A stretch of 64,000 nt of DNA from Roseivivax sp. GX 12232 (GTDB lineage: Bacteria > Pseudomonadota > Alphaproteobacteria > Rhodobacterales > Rhodobacteraceae), in NCBI RefSeq assembly GCF_021272185.1, contig NZ_JAJSEC010000001.1:248001-312000 (forward strand). The letters are read 5' to 3'. Under the pieces are notes generated by a model. That model searched no databases. It was not told the DNA's origin and saw only the letters and a program-made list of their open reading frames with translations. Numbering within the stretch: position 1 is the stretch's first letter; each line of letters opens with the position of its first letter. Shown here in pieces: positions 36,976 to 46,385 of the stretch. A program made the position numbers and the translations under genes.

Positions 36976-37782
36976 ATGAAGACCTGGTTCATGGCCGGCG
37001 TCACGGCGCTGGGACTGGCCGTCACGGGCGGCACCGCCGTCCAGGCGAAATCGCTCGAGGACATCCTGTCCGACGGCACCATCCGCATCGGCATCAACCC
37101 CAATTTCCCCAACATGAGCACCCGCAACGACAGCGGCGAATGGGAAGGCTTCGACATCGAGATCGGCACCCGCATCGCCGCGGCGCTTGGCGTCGAGGTC
37201 GAATGGGTGCCCACCGAGACCGCCCAGCGCGTGCCCTTCCTGGTCTCCGACCGGATCGACGTCTCCATGGGCGCGCTGACCCGCAACTCCGAACGCGCCA
37301 AGCTGATCGACTACACGGTGCCGCTGCACACCGAGGTGCTGGCCGTGCTTGCCACCGACAAGATCGAGGGCGACAGCTGGGAAGACTTCAACACCGAGGG
37401 CGTGACGCTCGCCAACATGCGCGGCAACTGGACCGTCGGCTGGATCGAGGAGAACATGCCCGAGGCCGAGCTCGAGCTGGTGGACACGATCGCCGACACC
37501 GTGCGCCTCGTGGCCCAGGGCCGGGCCGATGCCATCGTCGAGAACATCGACTTCTTCATGGGCTTCACCGAGAACTTCGAGGACGTGAACTGGCGCGTCG
37601 TCGAAGAACCGATCTTCGTGGCCTATTGCGCGCTTGGCGTGAGCCAGGGCAACGACAACCTCACCGAGGTGCTGAACATCATCCTCTACGACCTGCACTC
37701 CTCGGGCGCGGTCAATGCCGTCTGGGAAGAGAACTACGGCGCGCCGATGCTGCGCGAAGTGACGCCGGACCCCTGGTTCTGA
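36976..37782 (+). CDS. Polar amino acid-type ABC transporter substrate-binding protein
   Basis: 268 residues, family-3 binding protein with a Sec signal peptide (about 1-24, ending AVQA-K). DGTIRIGINPNFPNMS and EGFDIEIGTRIAAALG match the ligand-contact start of this family, and RIDVSMGALTRNSERAK the conserved middle. It would bind an amino acid or related zwitterion in the periplasm. First gene of a rightward operon; a strong hairpin (37797-37822) separates it from the permease genes, as is common for abundant binding proteins. Confidence 0.9.
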   Translation: MKTWFMAGVTALGLAVTGGTAVQAKSLEDILSDGTIRIGINPNFPNMSTRNDSGEWEGFDIEIGTRIAAALGVEVEWVPTETAQRVPFLVSDRIDVSMGALTRNSERAKLIDYTVPLHTEVLAVLATDKIEGDSWEDFNTEGVTLANMRGNWTVGWIEENMPEAELELVDTIADTVRLVAQGRADAIVENIDFFMGFTENFEDVNWRVVEEPIFVAYCALGVSQGNDNLTEVLNIILYDLHSSGAVNAVWEENYGAPMLREVTPDPWF

Positions 37783-37796
37783 TCCGACACTAAGGG

Positions 37797-37822
37797 GCCT
37801 CGGCGCGCAGGCGCGCCGGGGC
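37797..37822 (+). other. Intercistronic stem-loop after the amino-acid-binding protein gene
   Basis: GCCTCGGCGCGC (37797-37808) pairs with GCGCGCCGGGGC (37811-37822) with one G-U pair and a two-base loop. No T-run follows. It probably protects the upstream mRNA and lowers permease expression. Confidence 0.7.
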
Positions 37823-37841
37823 TCCGCCTCCGAGCAGTGGC

Positions 37842-38519
37842 ATGAATTACACGTTTCAGTTCAACGTCGTCTGGCGCAATTTCGACGCCCTTCTCGAAGG
37901 GGCCTGGCTGACGCTCCAGCTGGGTGTCTTCGCCTTTACCATGGGCGCGCTGGTGGGCCTCTTGGGTGCGGCGATCAAGACCTACGGACCCTGGCCGCTG
38001 CGCTGGCTGGTCAACCTCTACGTGGTCTTCATCACCAACACCCCGGCCCTGATCCAGATCTATTTCCTCTATTTCGGCCTGCCCGAGTTCGGCATCCGCT
38101 GGTCGAACGAGGCCTGCGTGCTGATCGGCCTGACGCTGAACGCCGGGGCCTATCTGACGATGATCCTGCGCGCGGGCTTCCTGTCGGTGCGCCGCACCGA
38201 GATGGAGGCCGGCGAGACGCTGGGCATGAGCCCGGTGCAGAAGATCCGCTACATCGTGGTCCCGCATATCGCCAAGTCGATCTACCCGGCACTCGCCAAC
38301 TTCTTCATCGTGATCCTGGTCATGGGGACCTCGGTCGGCGCGGTGATCGGCGTCGACGAGCTGACCGGCCAGGCGATCAACCTCTCGACCGTCAATTATC
38401 GCTGGCTCGAATACTTCACCGTGATCGCGGTCATGTATGTCGTGCTGACCTTCATCGCGAGCCTCGGGCTCGCCCTGGTGGGCCGCTGGGCCTTCCGGGT
38501 CAAGGCGCGGATCTTCTGA
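37842..38519 (+). CDS. Polar amino acid-type ABC transporter permease 1
   Basis: 225 residues, HisM/HisQ type with five predicted spans. The N-terminal spans (GAWLTLQLGVFAFTMGALVG), the ITNTPALIQIYFLYFGLP region and the cytoplasmic loop RRTEMEAGETLGMSPVQKI match this family, the last being the ATPase contact. It pairs with the next gene, which starts three bases after its stop. Confidence 0.9.
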   Translation: MNYTFQFNVVWRNFDALLEGAWLTLQLGVFAFTMGALVGLLGAAIKTYGPWPLRWLVNLYVVFITNTPALIQIYFLYFGLPEFGIRWSNEACVLIGLTLNAGAYLTMILRAGFLSVRRTEMEAGETLGMSPVQKIRYIVVPHIAKSIYPALANFFIVILVMGTSVGAVIGVDELTGQAINLSTVNYRWLEYFTVIAVMYVVLTFIASLGLALVGRWAFRVKARIF

Positions 38520-38522
38520 GCC

Positions 38523-39236
38523 ATGGAGCGTATCCTCTCGCAGATGCCCGAGTTCTTCACCTGGGCCAACCTCGCGCTCCTGGGCAATGCCGCGCTGATG
38601 ACCCTGTCGATGACGCTTCTGGGCTGCCTCGTGGGCTTCGCCCTGGCGCTGGCGCTGGTCATGCTGCGCACCGCGCCGGGCCGCTGGGCGGTGCCGCTCC
38701 GGGTGCTCTGCATCCTCTATGTCGAGGTCTTCCGCCGCATCCCCTTCCTGGTGGTCATCTACCTGGTGCTCTTCTTCATCCAGACGGTCTCGAGCGACAC
38801 CTCGCTCTTCACCATCGCGGTGATCTCGATCTGCATCTACGCCATCGCCTATACCGCCGACATCATCCGCGGCGGCATCGAGTCGGTGCCGCACACCCAG
38901 ATCGAGGCCGCCCGCGCGATGAACATGAGCCACCTGCAGACCATGTGGCACACCATCCTGCCGCAGGCCTGGCCGGTGATCCTGCCGCCTGCCCTGGCCT
39001 TCTCGGTCTCCTTCATCAAGGACACCGCGCTGGTCAGCCAGATCGGCGTCTTCGAGCTGACCTTCCGCGGCAAGGAGCTGAACAACCAGGGTTATTCCGG
39101 CGTGCTGGTCTATGGGACCATCGCGCTGTGCTATTTCGCCATGTCATTCCCGCTCAGCCTGCTGGGCCAATATCTGGAGGGGCGCCTTGCCACACCTCGC
39201 AGTCAACGACGTCTACGCAAAATACGGCGCCCTTGA
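38523..39236 (+). CDS. Polar amino acid-type ABC transporter permease 2
   Basis: 237 residues with the same fold as permease 1: RRIPFLVVIYLVLFF and IESVPHTQIEAARAMNMS are the conserved pore and ATPase-contact segments. Its 3' end overlaps the ATPase gene by 50 bases if that gene starts at TTG 39187. It lies in the cytoplasmic membrane and completes the channel of the importer. Confidence 0.9.
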   Translation: MERILSQMPEFFTWANLALLGNAALMTLSMTLLGCLVGFALALALVMLRTAPGRWAVPLRVLCILYVEVFRRIPFLVVIYLVLFFIQTVSSDTSLFTIAVISICIYAIAYTADIIRGGIESVPHTQIEAARAMNMSHLQTMWHTILPQAWPVILPPALAFSVSFIKDTALVSQIGVFELTFRGKELNNQGYSGVLVYGTIALCYFAMSFPLSLLGQYLEGRLATPRSQRRLRKIRRP

Positions 39237-39924
39237 GGTCCTGCACGGGATCGCCTTCGAGGTCGACCGCGGCGAGGTCGTCTCGCTGGTGGGGCCCTCG
39301 GGCTCGGGCAAGTCCACCGTGCTGCGCACCCTGGTCGGGCTGACGCCGGTCAGCCGCGGCTCGGTCGAGGTCGACGGCACCTCGATCGACTACCGCTCGG
39401 GCCGGGCGCTGAAGGCCGCGCGCGACCGCATGGCCATCGTCTTCCAGCAGTACAACCTGTTCCAGAACATGAACGTCTTGCGCAACGTGACCCTGGCGCC
39501 GACCAAGGTGAAGGGCCGCAACCGCCGCGAGGTCGAGGAGGAGGCCATGGAGCTTCTGGCGCTGGTCGGCATGTCCGACAAGGCGGGCGCCTATCCCGAC
39601 GAGCTCTCGGGCGGCCAGCAGCAGCGCGTCGCCATCGCCCGGGCGCTGGCGCTGAAGCCCGACATCCTGCTGCTCGACGAGGTGACATCGGCGCTCGACC
39701 CCGAGCTGGTCAACGAGGTGCTGGACGCGATCCGCCGGCTTGCCCGCGAGGGCATGACCATGCTGCTCGTGAGCCACGAAATGGCCTTCGTGCGCGAGGT
39801 CTCCTCCAAGGTGGTCTTCATGGACAAGGGCCGCGTGGTGGAGACCGGCGCGCCCGCGCGGATCTTCGACGCGCCCGAAAGCGACCGCGCGCGCGATTTC
39901 TTCGGCAAGGTGCTGCGCGGATGA
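39187..39924 (+). CDS. Polar amino acid-type ABC transporter ATPase, TTG start
   Basis: 245 residues. Walker A GPSGSGKST, Q-loop VFQQYNLFQNM, signature LSGGQQQRVAIARA, Walker B ILLLDEVTSALD and H-loop VSHEMAFVREV are all intact. The frame is open to 39112, but TTG at 39187 has GGAGG six bases upstream and gives PHLAVNDVYAKYGALEV, the normal N-terminus of GlnQ/HisP ATPases. The stop overlaps the next ATG (ATGA), tying the deacetylase gene to the transporter. Confidence 0.9.
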   Translation: MPHLAVNDVYAKYGALEVLHGIAFEVDRGEVVSLVGPSGSGKSTVLRTLVGLTPVSRGSVEVDGTSIDYRSGRALKAARDRMAIVFQQYNLFQNMNVLRNVTLAPTKVKGRNRREVEEEAMELLALVGMSDKAGAYPDELSGGQQQRVAIARALALKPDILLLDEVTSALDPELVNEVLDAIRRLAREGMTMLLVSHEMAFVREVSSKVVFMDKGRVVETGAPARIFDAPESDRARDFFGKVLRG

Positions 39925-40811
39925 GCGCGCCCGCCCCGCAGGACTGGCCCGAGGCCCGCTGGCGCGGCGCGGTGGACCTGGTGCGCGCAGGCCCGCGCCT
40001 CCTGCCCCGCGCCTGGCCGGGGGGTGCGCGGGCGGCGCTGGCGCTCTCCTTCGACTGCGACCACGAGACCTTCGAGATGGGTGGCGGCGGCAGCGCGCCG
40101 GGGCGGCTCGGCTGGGGCGAATACGGCCGCCGGGCGGGCGTGCCGCGCATCCTCAAGGTGCTGGCCGCGCATGACGCCAAGGCGAGCTTCTTCATGCCCG
40201 CCGTCGCCGCGCTGATCGACCCCGAGGAGCCCCGCCGCATCGTCGCAGAGGGCCATGAGATCGGCGTGCACGGCTGGATCCACGAGAACACCTCGACGCT
40301 GACCGAGAGCGAGGAGAGCCGCCTCCTCAGCCGCGCCCGCGACACGCTGACCGAGATCACCGGCCAGCGCCCCCTGGGCCACCGCGCCGCCCATTGGGAC
40401 CTCAGTCCCGCGACCATCCGGCTCGTCGCCGAGGCGGGCTTTGCCTATGACAGCTCGATGATGGCGGATGACACGCCCTACGAGCTGCTCACCGAGGGGC
40501 GGCGCAGCGGGCTCGTCGAGATCCCGGTCGACTGGGTGCGCGACGACGCGGTCTACCTGCTGTTCAACCGTCAGCCGCCGACCCGGCCGACGCTTTCGCC
40601 CGATCAGGTCTTCGAGGTCTTCCGCCGCGAGCTCGACGGCGCCGCCGAGGAAGGCGGGCTCTGCCAGCTCACCTTCCATCCCTTCGTGATCGGCTACCGC
40701 TCGCGCATCGGAATCCTCGACGCACTTCTGCGCCACGCGAGGGCGCGGGGCGACATCCATATCGCGACCCACGCCGAGATCGCGGCGCTCTGCCGCAAGG
40801 AGATGCCATGA
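39921..40811 (+). CDS. Polysaccharide deacetylase (NodB-fold) family hydrolase
   Basis: 296 residues, cytoplasmic (no signal peptide). LSFDCDHETFEMG holds the Asp pair of the NodB metal site, GHEIGVHGWIHENTSTL the two metal His, and GHRAAHWDLSPATI the conserved Arg-containing block. Without export and within an amino-acid importer operon it is more likely a PuuE-like allantoinase or cyclic amide/imide hydrolase than a cell-wall deacetylase; that is inference from context. ATGA overlaps at both ends. Confidence 0.85.
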   Translation: MSAPAPQDWPEARWRGAVDLVRAGPRLLPRAWPGGARAALALSFDCDHETFEMGGGGSAPGRLGWGEYGRRAGVPRILKVLAAHDAKASFFMPAVAALIDPEEPRRIVAEGHEIGVHGWIHENTSTLTESEESRLLSRARDTLTEITGQRPLGHRAAHWDLSPATIRLVAEAGFAYDSSMMADDTPYELLTEGRRSGLVEIPVDWVRDDAVYLLFNRQPPTRPTLSPDQVFEVFRRELDGAAEEGGLCQLTFHPFVIGYRSRIGILDALLRHARARGDIHIATHAEIAALCRKEMP

Positions 40812-41302
40812 CCCCGAGCGCGGCTCAGCTTACCCGCTTCGACGCCGACCTGGCCGCCGCCGAGCGCCCCGAGGCCGCCTGGGCCGCGCTCGACACCCTG
40901 GTGCGCGGCAGCGTCGGCGCGAAGCTCTTCACCGTGATGACCGTGGACATGCAGGCCATGCTGGCGCGCCGGGCCTATAGTTCGGACCCGGAGAACTACC
41001 CGACCTCGGGCACCAAGCCCATCGAGATGAACGCCTGGTTCCGGCAGGTCCACGGCGAGGGCCGGAGCTTCGTCGCCAACACCCTCGAGGAGATCGCCGC
41101 GGTCTTCCCCGACGCCGAGCTGATCGGCCGCCTCGGTTGCGCCTCGGTGATCAACCTGCCGATCCGGCGGGATGGCGCGCTGGTCGCGACGATGAACATC
41201 CTGCACGAGGCGGGGTATTACACGCCCGAGCGGCTGGCGGTGACGGCGCAGGATCTGAGCGGGCCCGCGCATCGGGCGGCGACGCGGGCCGGGGTGGTGT
41301 GA
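40808..41302 (+). CDS. GAF-domain protein
   Basis: 164 residues forming one GAF domain: TPSAAQLTRF lead, a central GAKLFTVMTVDMQAM, then AELIGRLGCASVINLPIRR and VATMNILHEAGYY. Free-standing GAF proteins bind small molecules or, like fRMsr, reduce free methionine sulfoxide; the required cysteine cluster of fRMsr is not evident. It may sense or process the transported compound. It is the last gene of the operon and starts in an ATGA overlap. Element copy 2 begins 43 bases beyond its stop. Confidence 0.8.
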   Translation: MTPSAAQLTRFDADLAAAERPEAAWAALDTLVRGSVGAKLFTVMTVDMQAMLARRAYSSDPENYPTSGTKPIEMNAWFRQVHGEGRSFVANTLEEIAAVFPDAELIGRLGCASVINLPIRRDGALVATMNILHEAGYYTPERLAVTAQDLSGPAHRAATRAGVV

Positions 41303-41345
41303 GATTTGGCTTGACGCCCTCCTCCCTCTCAACCCGCCCCACCAG

Positions 41346-41509
41346 AGGGCGCGCGCCGGACCGGGGGCCGGCGCTGCTGAGCTCCGGGCTAAGCGCTTTA
41401 TCCCGGCAAGGTCAGGGCTAGGGGTGAGCTAAACACGCCATCCCAATGAGCGCCGGCCCATCGGGCCGATCCGTGCGCGCCCGGCACCTTCGGTGCTATT
41501 CGGACGCAA
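41346..41509 (+). repeat. Structured intergenic element, copy 2 (arms degraded)
   Basis: 164 bp. The core GCGCTTTATCCC..CAAGGTCAGGGCTAG and the 3' hairpin GCACC-TTC-GGTGC are intact. The right outer arm (GGCCGATCCGTGCGCGCCC) no longer matches the left arm, and the trailing CGGACGC differs from CGGGCGC in the other copies. Confidence 0.88.
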
Positions 41510-41662
41510 GAAGCGCGAGGTTTCGACGGATCGGCCGAAGGTGAGACGGGGTTTGGGAGACAGCTCCGGAGACTGGTGAACAGGTTGAGAGGGCAAGGTC
41601 CGGTTGCTTGGCGTTGCGCCTCCGATCCACCGCCCTCCGCCCTCTCAACCCCGCGCCACCAG

Positions 41663-41826
41663 AGGGCGCGCGCCGGACCGGGGGTCGGCGCTGCTGACCT
41701 GAGAGCAAGGCGCTTTATCTCAACAAGGTCAGGGCTAGCGACGATCTATGCGCTTCCCCACAAGAGCGCCGGCCCAAGGGGCCGGTCCGGCGCGCGCCCG
41801 GCATCTTCGATGCTATTCGGGCGCAA
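41663..41826 (+). repeat. Structured intergenic element, copy 3 (compensatory change)
   Basis: 164 bp with intact 18-bp arms. The 3' hairpin reads GCATC-TTC-GATGC, where other copies have GCACC-TTC-GGTGC: both sides changed together and pairing is kept. Core reads GCGCTTTATCTC..CAAGGTCAGGGCTAG. Confidence 0.9.
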
Positions 41827-41999
41827 GAAGGGGGCGTTGGCAAGTTTGCTGAGGTCTGGACGTAAGAGTAGGGCGTGTAAGAGGGAGGCGTTGGTTGTCG
41901 GCGGTTCTTCTTAGGGATTCCGGGGCGACGGACCCGACTTCTTCGGTGCCAACGGAAGCCGCCCAGCTCACCAACAGCCACCAGCCACCCCACCACCCC

Positions 42000-42587
42000 T
42001 CAAACAATCGTCCCCACCCGATCGCCAAACAGATCAATCGTCCCGGTCCAGAGCACCCGCACCGGCGCCTCGAAGGGGTTCGCCCAGCCGTGCTTCCGCG
42101 TCGCGTCGTAATGCGCGCTGTCGCCCTCCTCGAGCGTCATGCACTCGCCCTCGAGCGTGAATTCCAGCCGTCCGGAGAGCACGTAGAAGGTCTCCTCGCC
42201 CGCGTGGGTGACCTCCTCGGAGCGGTAGCCGGGCTCGATGGTCACCACGAAACAGGACAGCTCGCTGCCCGGGAAGACCGCGCCCAGGCGCTCGTAGCGC
42301 ACCGGCACCGCGCCGAACATGAATTGCACCCGCGAGGCGCCGCGGGTGATGCAGTCCACCGGCTGCGGCCGCGCGATGAAGAAATCGATGCCCACCCCCA
42401 GCGCCCGGGCGATGCGCGCCAGCGTTGTCAGCGTGGGCGTGGCCTTGTCGCGTTCGATCAGGCTCAGGTAGCCGGTGGAGATCTCCGCCGCCTCCGAGAC
42501 CGCCTGCAGCGTCAGGTCGAGCTTCTGCCGCCGGGTGCGGATCGTCGTGCCGATCTGCGCCTCGAGATCCTCCAGGCTGATGCCCAT
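42000..42587 (-). CDS. XRE-cupin transcriptional regulator
   Basis: 195 residues. The N-terminal helix-turn-helix (LDLTLQAVSEAAEISTGYLS, then LIERDKATPTLTTL) is of the Cro/CI type. The C-terminal cupin has HAGEETFYVLSGRLEF and GDSAHYDATRKHGW. This domain pair is known from PuuR-like regulators of amine and amino-acid catabolism. The start at 42587 has GGGGAGG upstream. It follows the oligopeptide-type ATPase gene by 49 bases in the same direction, so it may be the last gene of that operon and regulate it. Confidence 0.88.
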   Translation of the reverse strand: MGISLEDLEAQIGTTIRTRRQKLDLTLQAVSEAAEISTGYLSLIERDKATPTLTTLARIARALGVGIDFFIARPQPVDCITRGASRVQFMFGAVPVRYERLGAVFPGSELSCFVVTIEPGYRSEEVTHAGEETFYVLSGRLEFTLEGECMTLEEGDSAHYDATRKHGWANPFEAPVRVLWTGTIDLFGDRVGTIV

Positions 42588-42636
42588 CTCTCTGCCTCCC
42601 CCCCTTGGCGCCCGCCGCGCCCGCCGTCCCGGCCGC

Positions 42637-43403
<767 letters not shown>

Positions 43404-43407
<4 letters not shown>

Positions 43408-44249
43408 GTCCCCCTCCCCTCGGTGTCCCAGGCCCGGTCGAGCACCGGCAGCAGCCGCCGCGTCTCGTTCATCCGCGGCACCGACTCGAGCAGCCCGCGG
43501 GTATAGGGATGCGCCGCCGCGTCGAGCCGCCCGGCCTCCAGCGCTTCGACCACCTCGCCGCGATACATCACCAGCACCCGGTCGCAGTAGCGCGCCACCA
43601 GCTTCAGGTCGTGGCTGATCAGGATCAGCCCCATGCCGTTGCGCGCGATCATCGTCTCGATCAGGTCGAGCACCTGCGCCTGCACGCTCACATCGAGCGC
43701 CGAGGTCGGCTCGTCGGCGATCAGGATGTCGGGCTCGGGGATCAGCATCATCGCGATCATCACCCGCTGGCCCATGCCGCCCGAGACCTCGTGCGGGTAG
43801 AGGCCCATGACGTGCTCGGGGTCGTGGATGCGCACCTGGGTCAGCATCTCGATCACCCGCGCCCGGATCTGCCCGCGCGGCAGGGTGCCATGTACGCGCA
43901 GCGCCTCGGCGATCTGGCTGCCAATGGTCATCACCGGGTTCAGTGAGAACTTCGGATCCTGCATCACCATGGAGATCCGCGCCCCGCGCACCCGGCGCAT
44001 CTGGCGCTCGGACATGGCGGCCAGGTCCATCCCGTCGAAGCGGAGCGCCTCCTGCCGGACCCGCGCGGGCGGCGGGATCAGCCGCAGAAGCGCCCGGGCG
44101 GTCAGCGACTTGCCCGAACCCGATTCGCCCACGATGCCCAGCCGCTCGCGGCCGAGATCGAAGGAGACCCCGCGCACCACCTCGACCGGGCCGCGCGGGC
44201 CGGGAAACTCCACCCGCAGGTTCTTCACGCTGAGCAGCGGTTCGGTCAT
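43404..44249 (-). CDS. Oligopeptide-type ABC transporter ATPase, DppD-like (system 1)
   Basis: 281 residues. Walker [11 protein letters not shown]-loop VMQDPKFSLNPV, signature VSGGMGQRVMIAMM, Walker B ILIADEPTSALD and H-loop ISHDLKLVARY. The C-terminal AHPYTRGLLESVPRM block is typical, but the cysteine-rich tail that follows in most DppD/OppD proteins is missing. It forms the ATPase heterodimer with the DppF-like protein. The start overlaps the DppC-like stop (ATGA). Confidence 0.88.
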
Positions 44250-45151
44250 CGGCCCTCTCTCTGGCGCGGATCGAGCACGTCGCGCAGCCCGTCGCCCAAA
44301 AAGCAGAAGCCCAGCGAGACCACGATGATCGCAAAGCCCGGCATGGTCGCCACCCACCATTGATCGAGGATGAAGCTGCGCCCGCGCGAGATCATCGCCC
44401 CCCATTCCGGCAGGGGCGGCTGCGCCCCGAGCCCGAGGAACCCCAGGCCCGCGGCGGTCAGGATGATGCCCGCCATGTCGAGCGTCACCCGGATGATCGT
44501 CGAGGACATGCAAAGCGGGATCACATGCAGGCTGATGACCCTCAGGCTCGAGGCCCCCTGCAGCGTCACCGCCGAGATGAACTCGGAGTTGCGGAAGGTC
44601 AGGGTCTCGGCCCGGGCGATGCGCGCATAGGCCGGCCAGGAGGTCACCGCGATGGCGATGATCGCGTTCTGCAGCCCGGCCCCCAGCGCGGCCACGAAGG
44701 CCAGCGCCATGATCAGCTTCGGCAGCGACAGGAAGACATCGGTGATCGCCATGAGCACCCGGTCGGTCCAGCCGCCGAAATAGCCCGCGACCGCGCCGAT
44801 CACCAGGCCGATGGGCGCCGAGATCAGCGCCACCATGACCACGATCAGCAGCGTGATGCGGGTGCCGTGGATCACCCGGCTCAGGATGTCGCGGCCAAGC
44901 TCGTCGGTGCCCATCCAATGCGCCCAGCTCGGCGGCAGGAGCCGCTCGCCGAGGTTCTGGCCGACCGGCGAGTAAGGCGCGAGCCAGGGCGCGAAAAGCG
45001 CGGTGACCACGAGGACCAGGATGATCAGCGCCCCGAGCATGGCGAGCGGCGAGCGCGCGAAACTGCGCGCCACCCGGAAGGCCTGCCCCGCCTGGGCCTG
45101 CCAGCGCGAGGCCGGCGCATCGTCGGTCAGCCAGAGATGCAGGCGCGCCAT
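44246..45151 (-). CDS. Oligopeptide-type ABC transporter permease, DppC-like (system 1)
   Basis: 301 residues with an N-terminal cytoplasmic stretch, six spans and the conserved YSPVGQNLGERLLPPSWAHW - GTDELGRDILSR block of DppC-type permeases, read as two adjacent pieces. The ATPase-contact loop is AYARIARAETLTFRNSEF. It pairs with the DppB-like permease. The ATG at 45151 overlaps the DppB-like stop as TGATG. Confidence 0.9.
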   Translation of the reverse strand: MARLHLWLTDDAPASRWQAQAGQAFRVARSFARSPLAMLGALIILVLVVTALFAPWLAPYSPVGQNLGERLLPPSWAHWMGTDELGRDILSRVIHGTRITLLIVVMVALISAPIGLVIGAVAGYFGGWTDRVLMAITDVFLSLPKLIMALAFVAALGAGLQNAIIAIAVTSWPAYARIARAETLTFRNSEFISAVTLQGASSLRVISLHVIPLCMSSTIIRVTLDMAGIILTAAGLGFLGLGAQPPLPEWGAMISRGRSFILDQWWVATMPGFAIIVVSLGFCFLGDGLRDVLDPRQREGR

Positions 45152-46215
45152 CAGCGGCTCCTCGGGTCGAAGACGCGGTAGAGCACGTCGGAGAGGCGGT
45201 TGATCACGATGAAGACCGTGCCGATCAGGATGGTCGCGCCGAGGACCGCGTTCATGTCCGCGCGCAGAAGCGCGGTGGTCAGGTAGTTGCCGATGCCGGG
45301 CCAGGAGAAGACGATCTCGACCATGACCGAGCCTTCGAGCAGCACCGCGTAGGACAGGCCGATCACAGTCACCAGCTGCACCCGGATCGGGTAGAAGGCG
45401 TGTTTCCAGATCACCGCGCGCGGGCTCACGCCCTTGACCCGCGCGGTGGTGACGAACTCCTGGCCGAGCTGGTCGAGCATGAAGCTGCGGGTCATCCGGG
45501 CGATATAGGCCAGGCTGAAGAAGCCCAGGATCGCCGAGGGCAGCACCAGGTGCGAGACCGCGTTGCGGAAGATCTGCCAGTCGCCGGCGATCAGCGCGTC
45601 GACGGTCAGAAGGCCGGTCACCGTGGGCACCACCCCGTCGTAGAAGATGTCGATGCGCCCGGGCCCGCCGACCCAGCCGAGGCCCGCGTAGAAGACCGCC
45701 AGCGCCACCAGCCCCATCCAGAAGGCCGGCACCGCGTAGCCCAGAAGGCCCAGGACCCGGATCACCTGGTCGATCCAGCTGCCCGCCCGGGCCGCGGCGG
45801 TGACGCCCATGGGCACGCCGAGGCTCACGCCGATCAGGATGCCCAGCGTCGCCATCTCGAAGGTGGCGGGGAAGAAGCGCTTGAGGTCCTCGACCACCGG
45901 CCGCCCGGTGGTGAGCGAGGTGCCGAGGTCGCCCGTGACCACGTCGCGGACGTAGATCGCGAATTGCACCAGCAGCGGCCGGTCGAGGCCCAGGGCCTCG
46001 CGGGTGGCCAGGTAGACCTCCTGGCTGGCGCGGTCGCCGACCACGGCGACCACCGGGTCGATGGGCACGATTCGCCCGATGAAGAAGGTGATCGCCAGGA
46101 GCCCCAGGAAGGTCAGCGCGGTCACCGTGGCAAAGCGCAGGACGGCCGTGCCGCCGTCCCAGGCGCGGTGCCGCGCCCTGGGGCCTTCGGAGATCGGGGG
46201 TGTCGGTGCCGCCAC
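45151..46215 (-). CDS. Oligopeptide-type ABC transporter permease, DppB-like (system 1), GTG start
   Basis: 354 residues with six spans. The periplasmic region LGLDRPLLVQFAIYVRDVV and the loop YIARMTRSFMLDQLGQEF are standard for DppB. The C-terminal EIVFSWPGIGNYLTTALL is the family signature. The start is GTG at 46215 with GAGG eight bases upstream. First gene of the leftward half of system 1; a shared-motif site lies 28 bases upstream, between it and the divergent binding-protein gene. Confidence 0.88.
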   Translation of the reverse strand: MAAPTPPISEGPRARHRAWDGGTAVLRFATVTALTFLGLLAITFFIGRIVPIDPVVAVVGDRASQEVYLATREALGLDRPLLVQFAIYVRDVVTGDLGTSLTTGRPVVEDLKRFFPATFEMATLGILIGVSLGVPMGVTAAARAGSWIDQVIRVLGLLGYAVPAFWMGLVALAVFYAGLGWVGGPGRIDIFYDGVVPTVTGLLTVDALIAGDWQIFRNAVSHLVLPSAILGFFSLAYIARMTRSFMLDQLGQEFVTTARVKGVSPRAVIWKHAFYPIRVQLVTVIGLSYAVLLEGSVMVEIVFSWPGIGNYLTTALLRADMNAVLGATILIGTVFIVINRLSDVLYRVFDPRSR

Positions 46216-46243
46216 GCGCAGTGCCTCGGGTTTTCGCGAAATT

Positions 46244-46268
46244 TGTCCGCATTACGAACAAAAGTTCT
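46244..46268. promoter_or_regulatory. Shared operator-like motif, site 5
   Basis: TGTCCG-CATTA-CGAACA (46244-46260) is a full 17-bp site, and CGAACA-AA-AGTTCT (46255-46268) the everted core. It sits in the divergent gap of oligopeptide system 1, 28 bases from the DppB-like gene. Confidence 0.75.
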
Positions 46269-46385
46269 TTCAATGTAAAGGCCGCCGTGACTAGAGTAAA
46301 AATATTTTACCGACCGCGGCATCCGCCGCTTCCCGCGCCGCATTCCGGGCCCACCGGGCGGCCAGCCGACAGAGGAGGCTACTTG

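Larger units (their letters stand above)
41303..41999. other. Intergenic region between convergent GAF and XRE-cupin genes
   Basis: No credible gene; short ORFs here run through the repeats. It contains element copies 2 and 3 with a shared pyrimidine-rich leader (CCCTCTCAACCC type) in front of each. The rest, including 41827-41999, shows nothing recognisable. Confidence 0.6.

Noticed and set aside
41303-41999. Short ORFs such as a 112-codon frame at 41576-41914
   Set aside because: The frame runs through element copy 3 and the translation is made of repeat sequence, with no ribosome binding site or homology.
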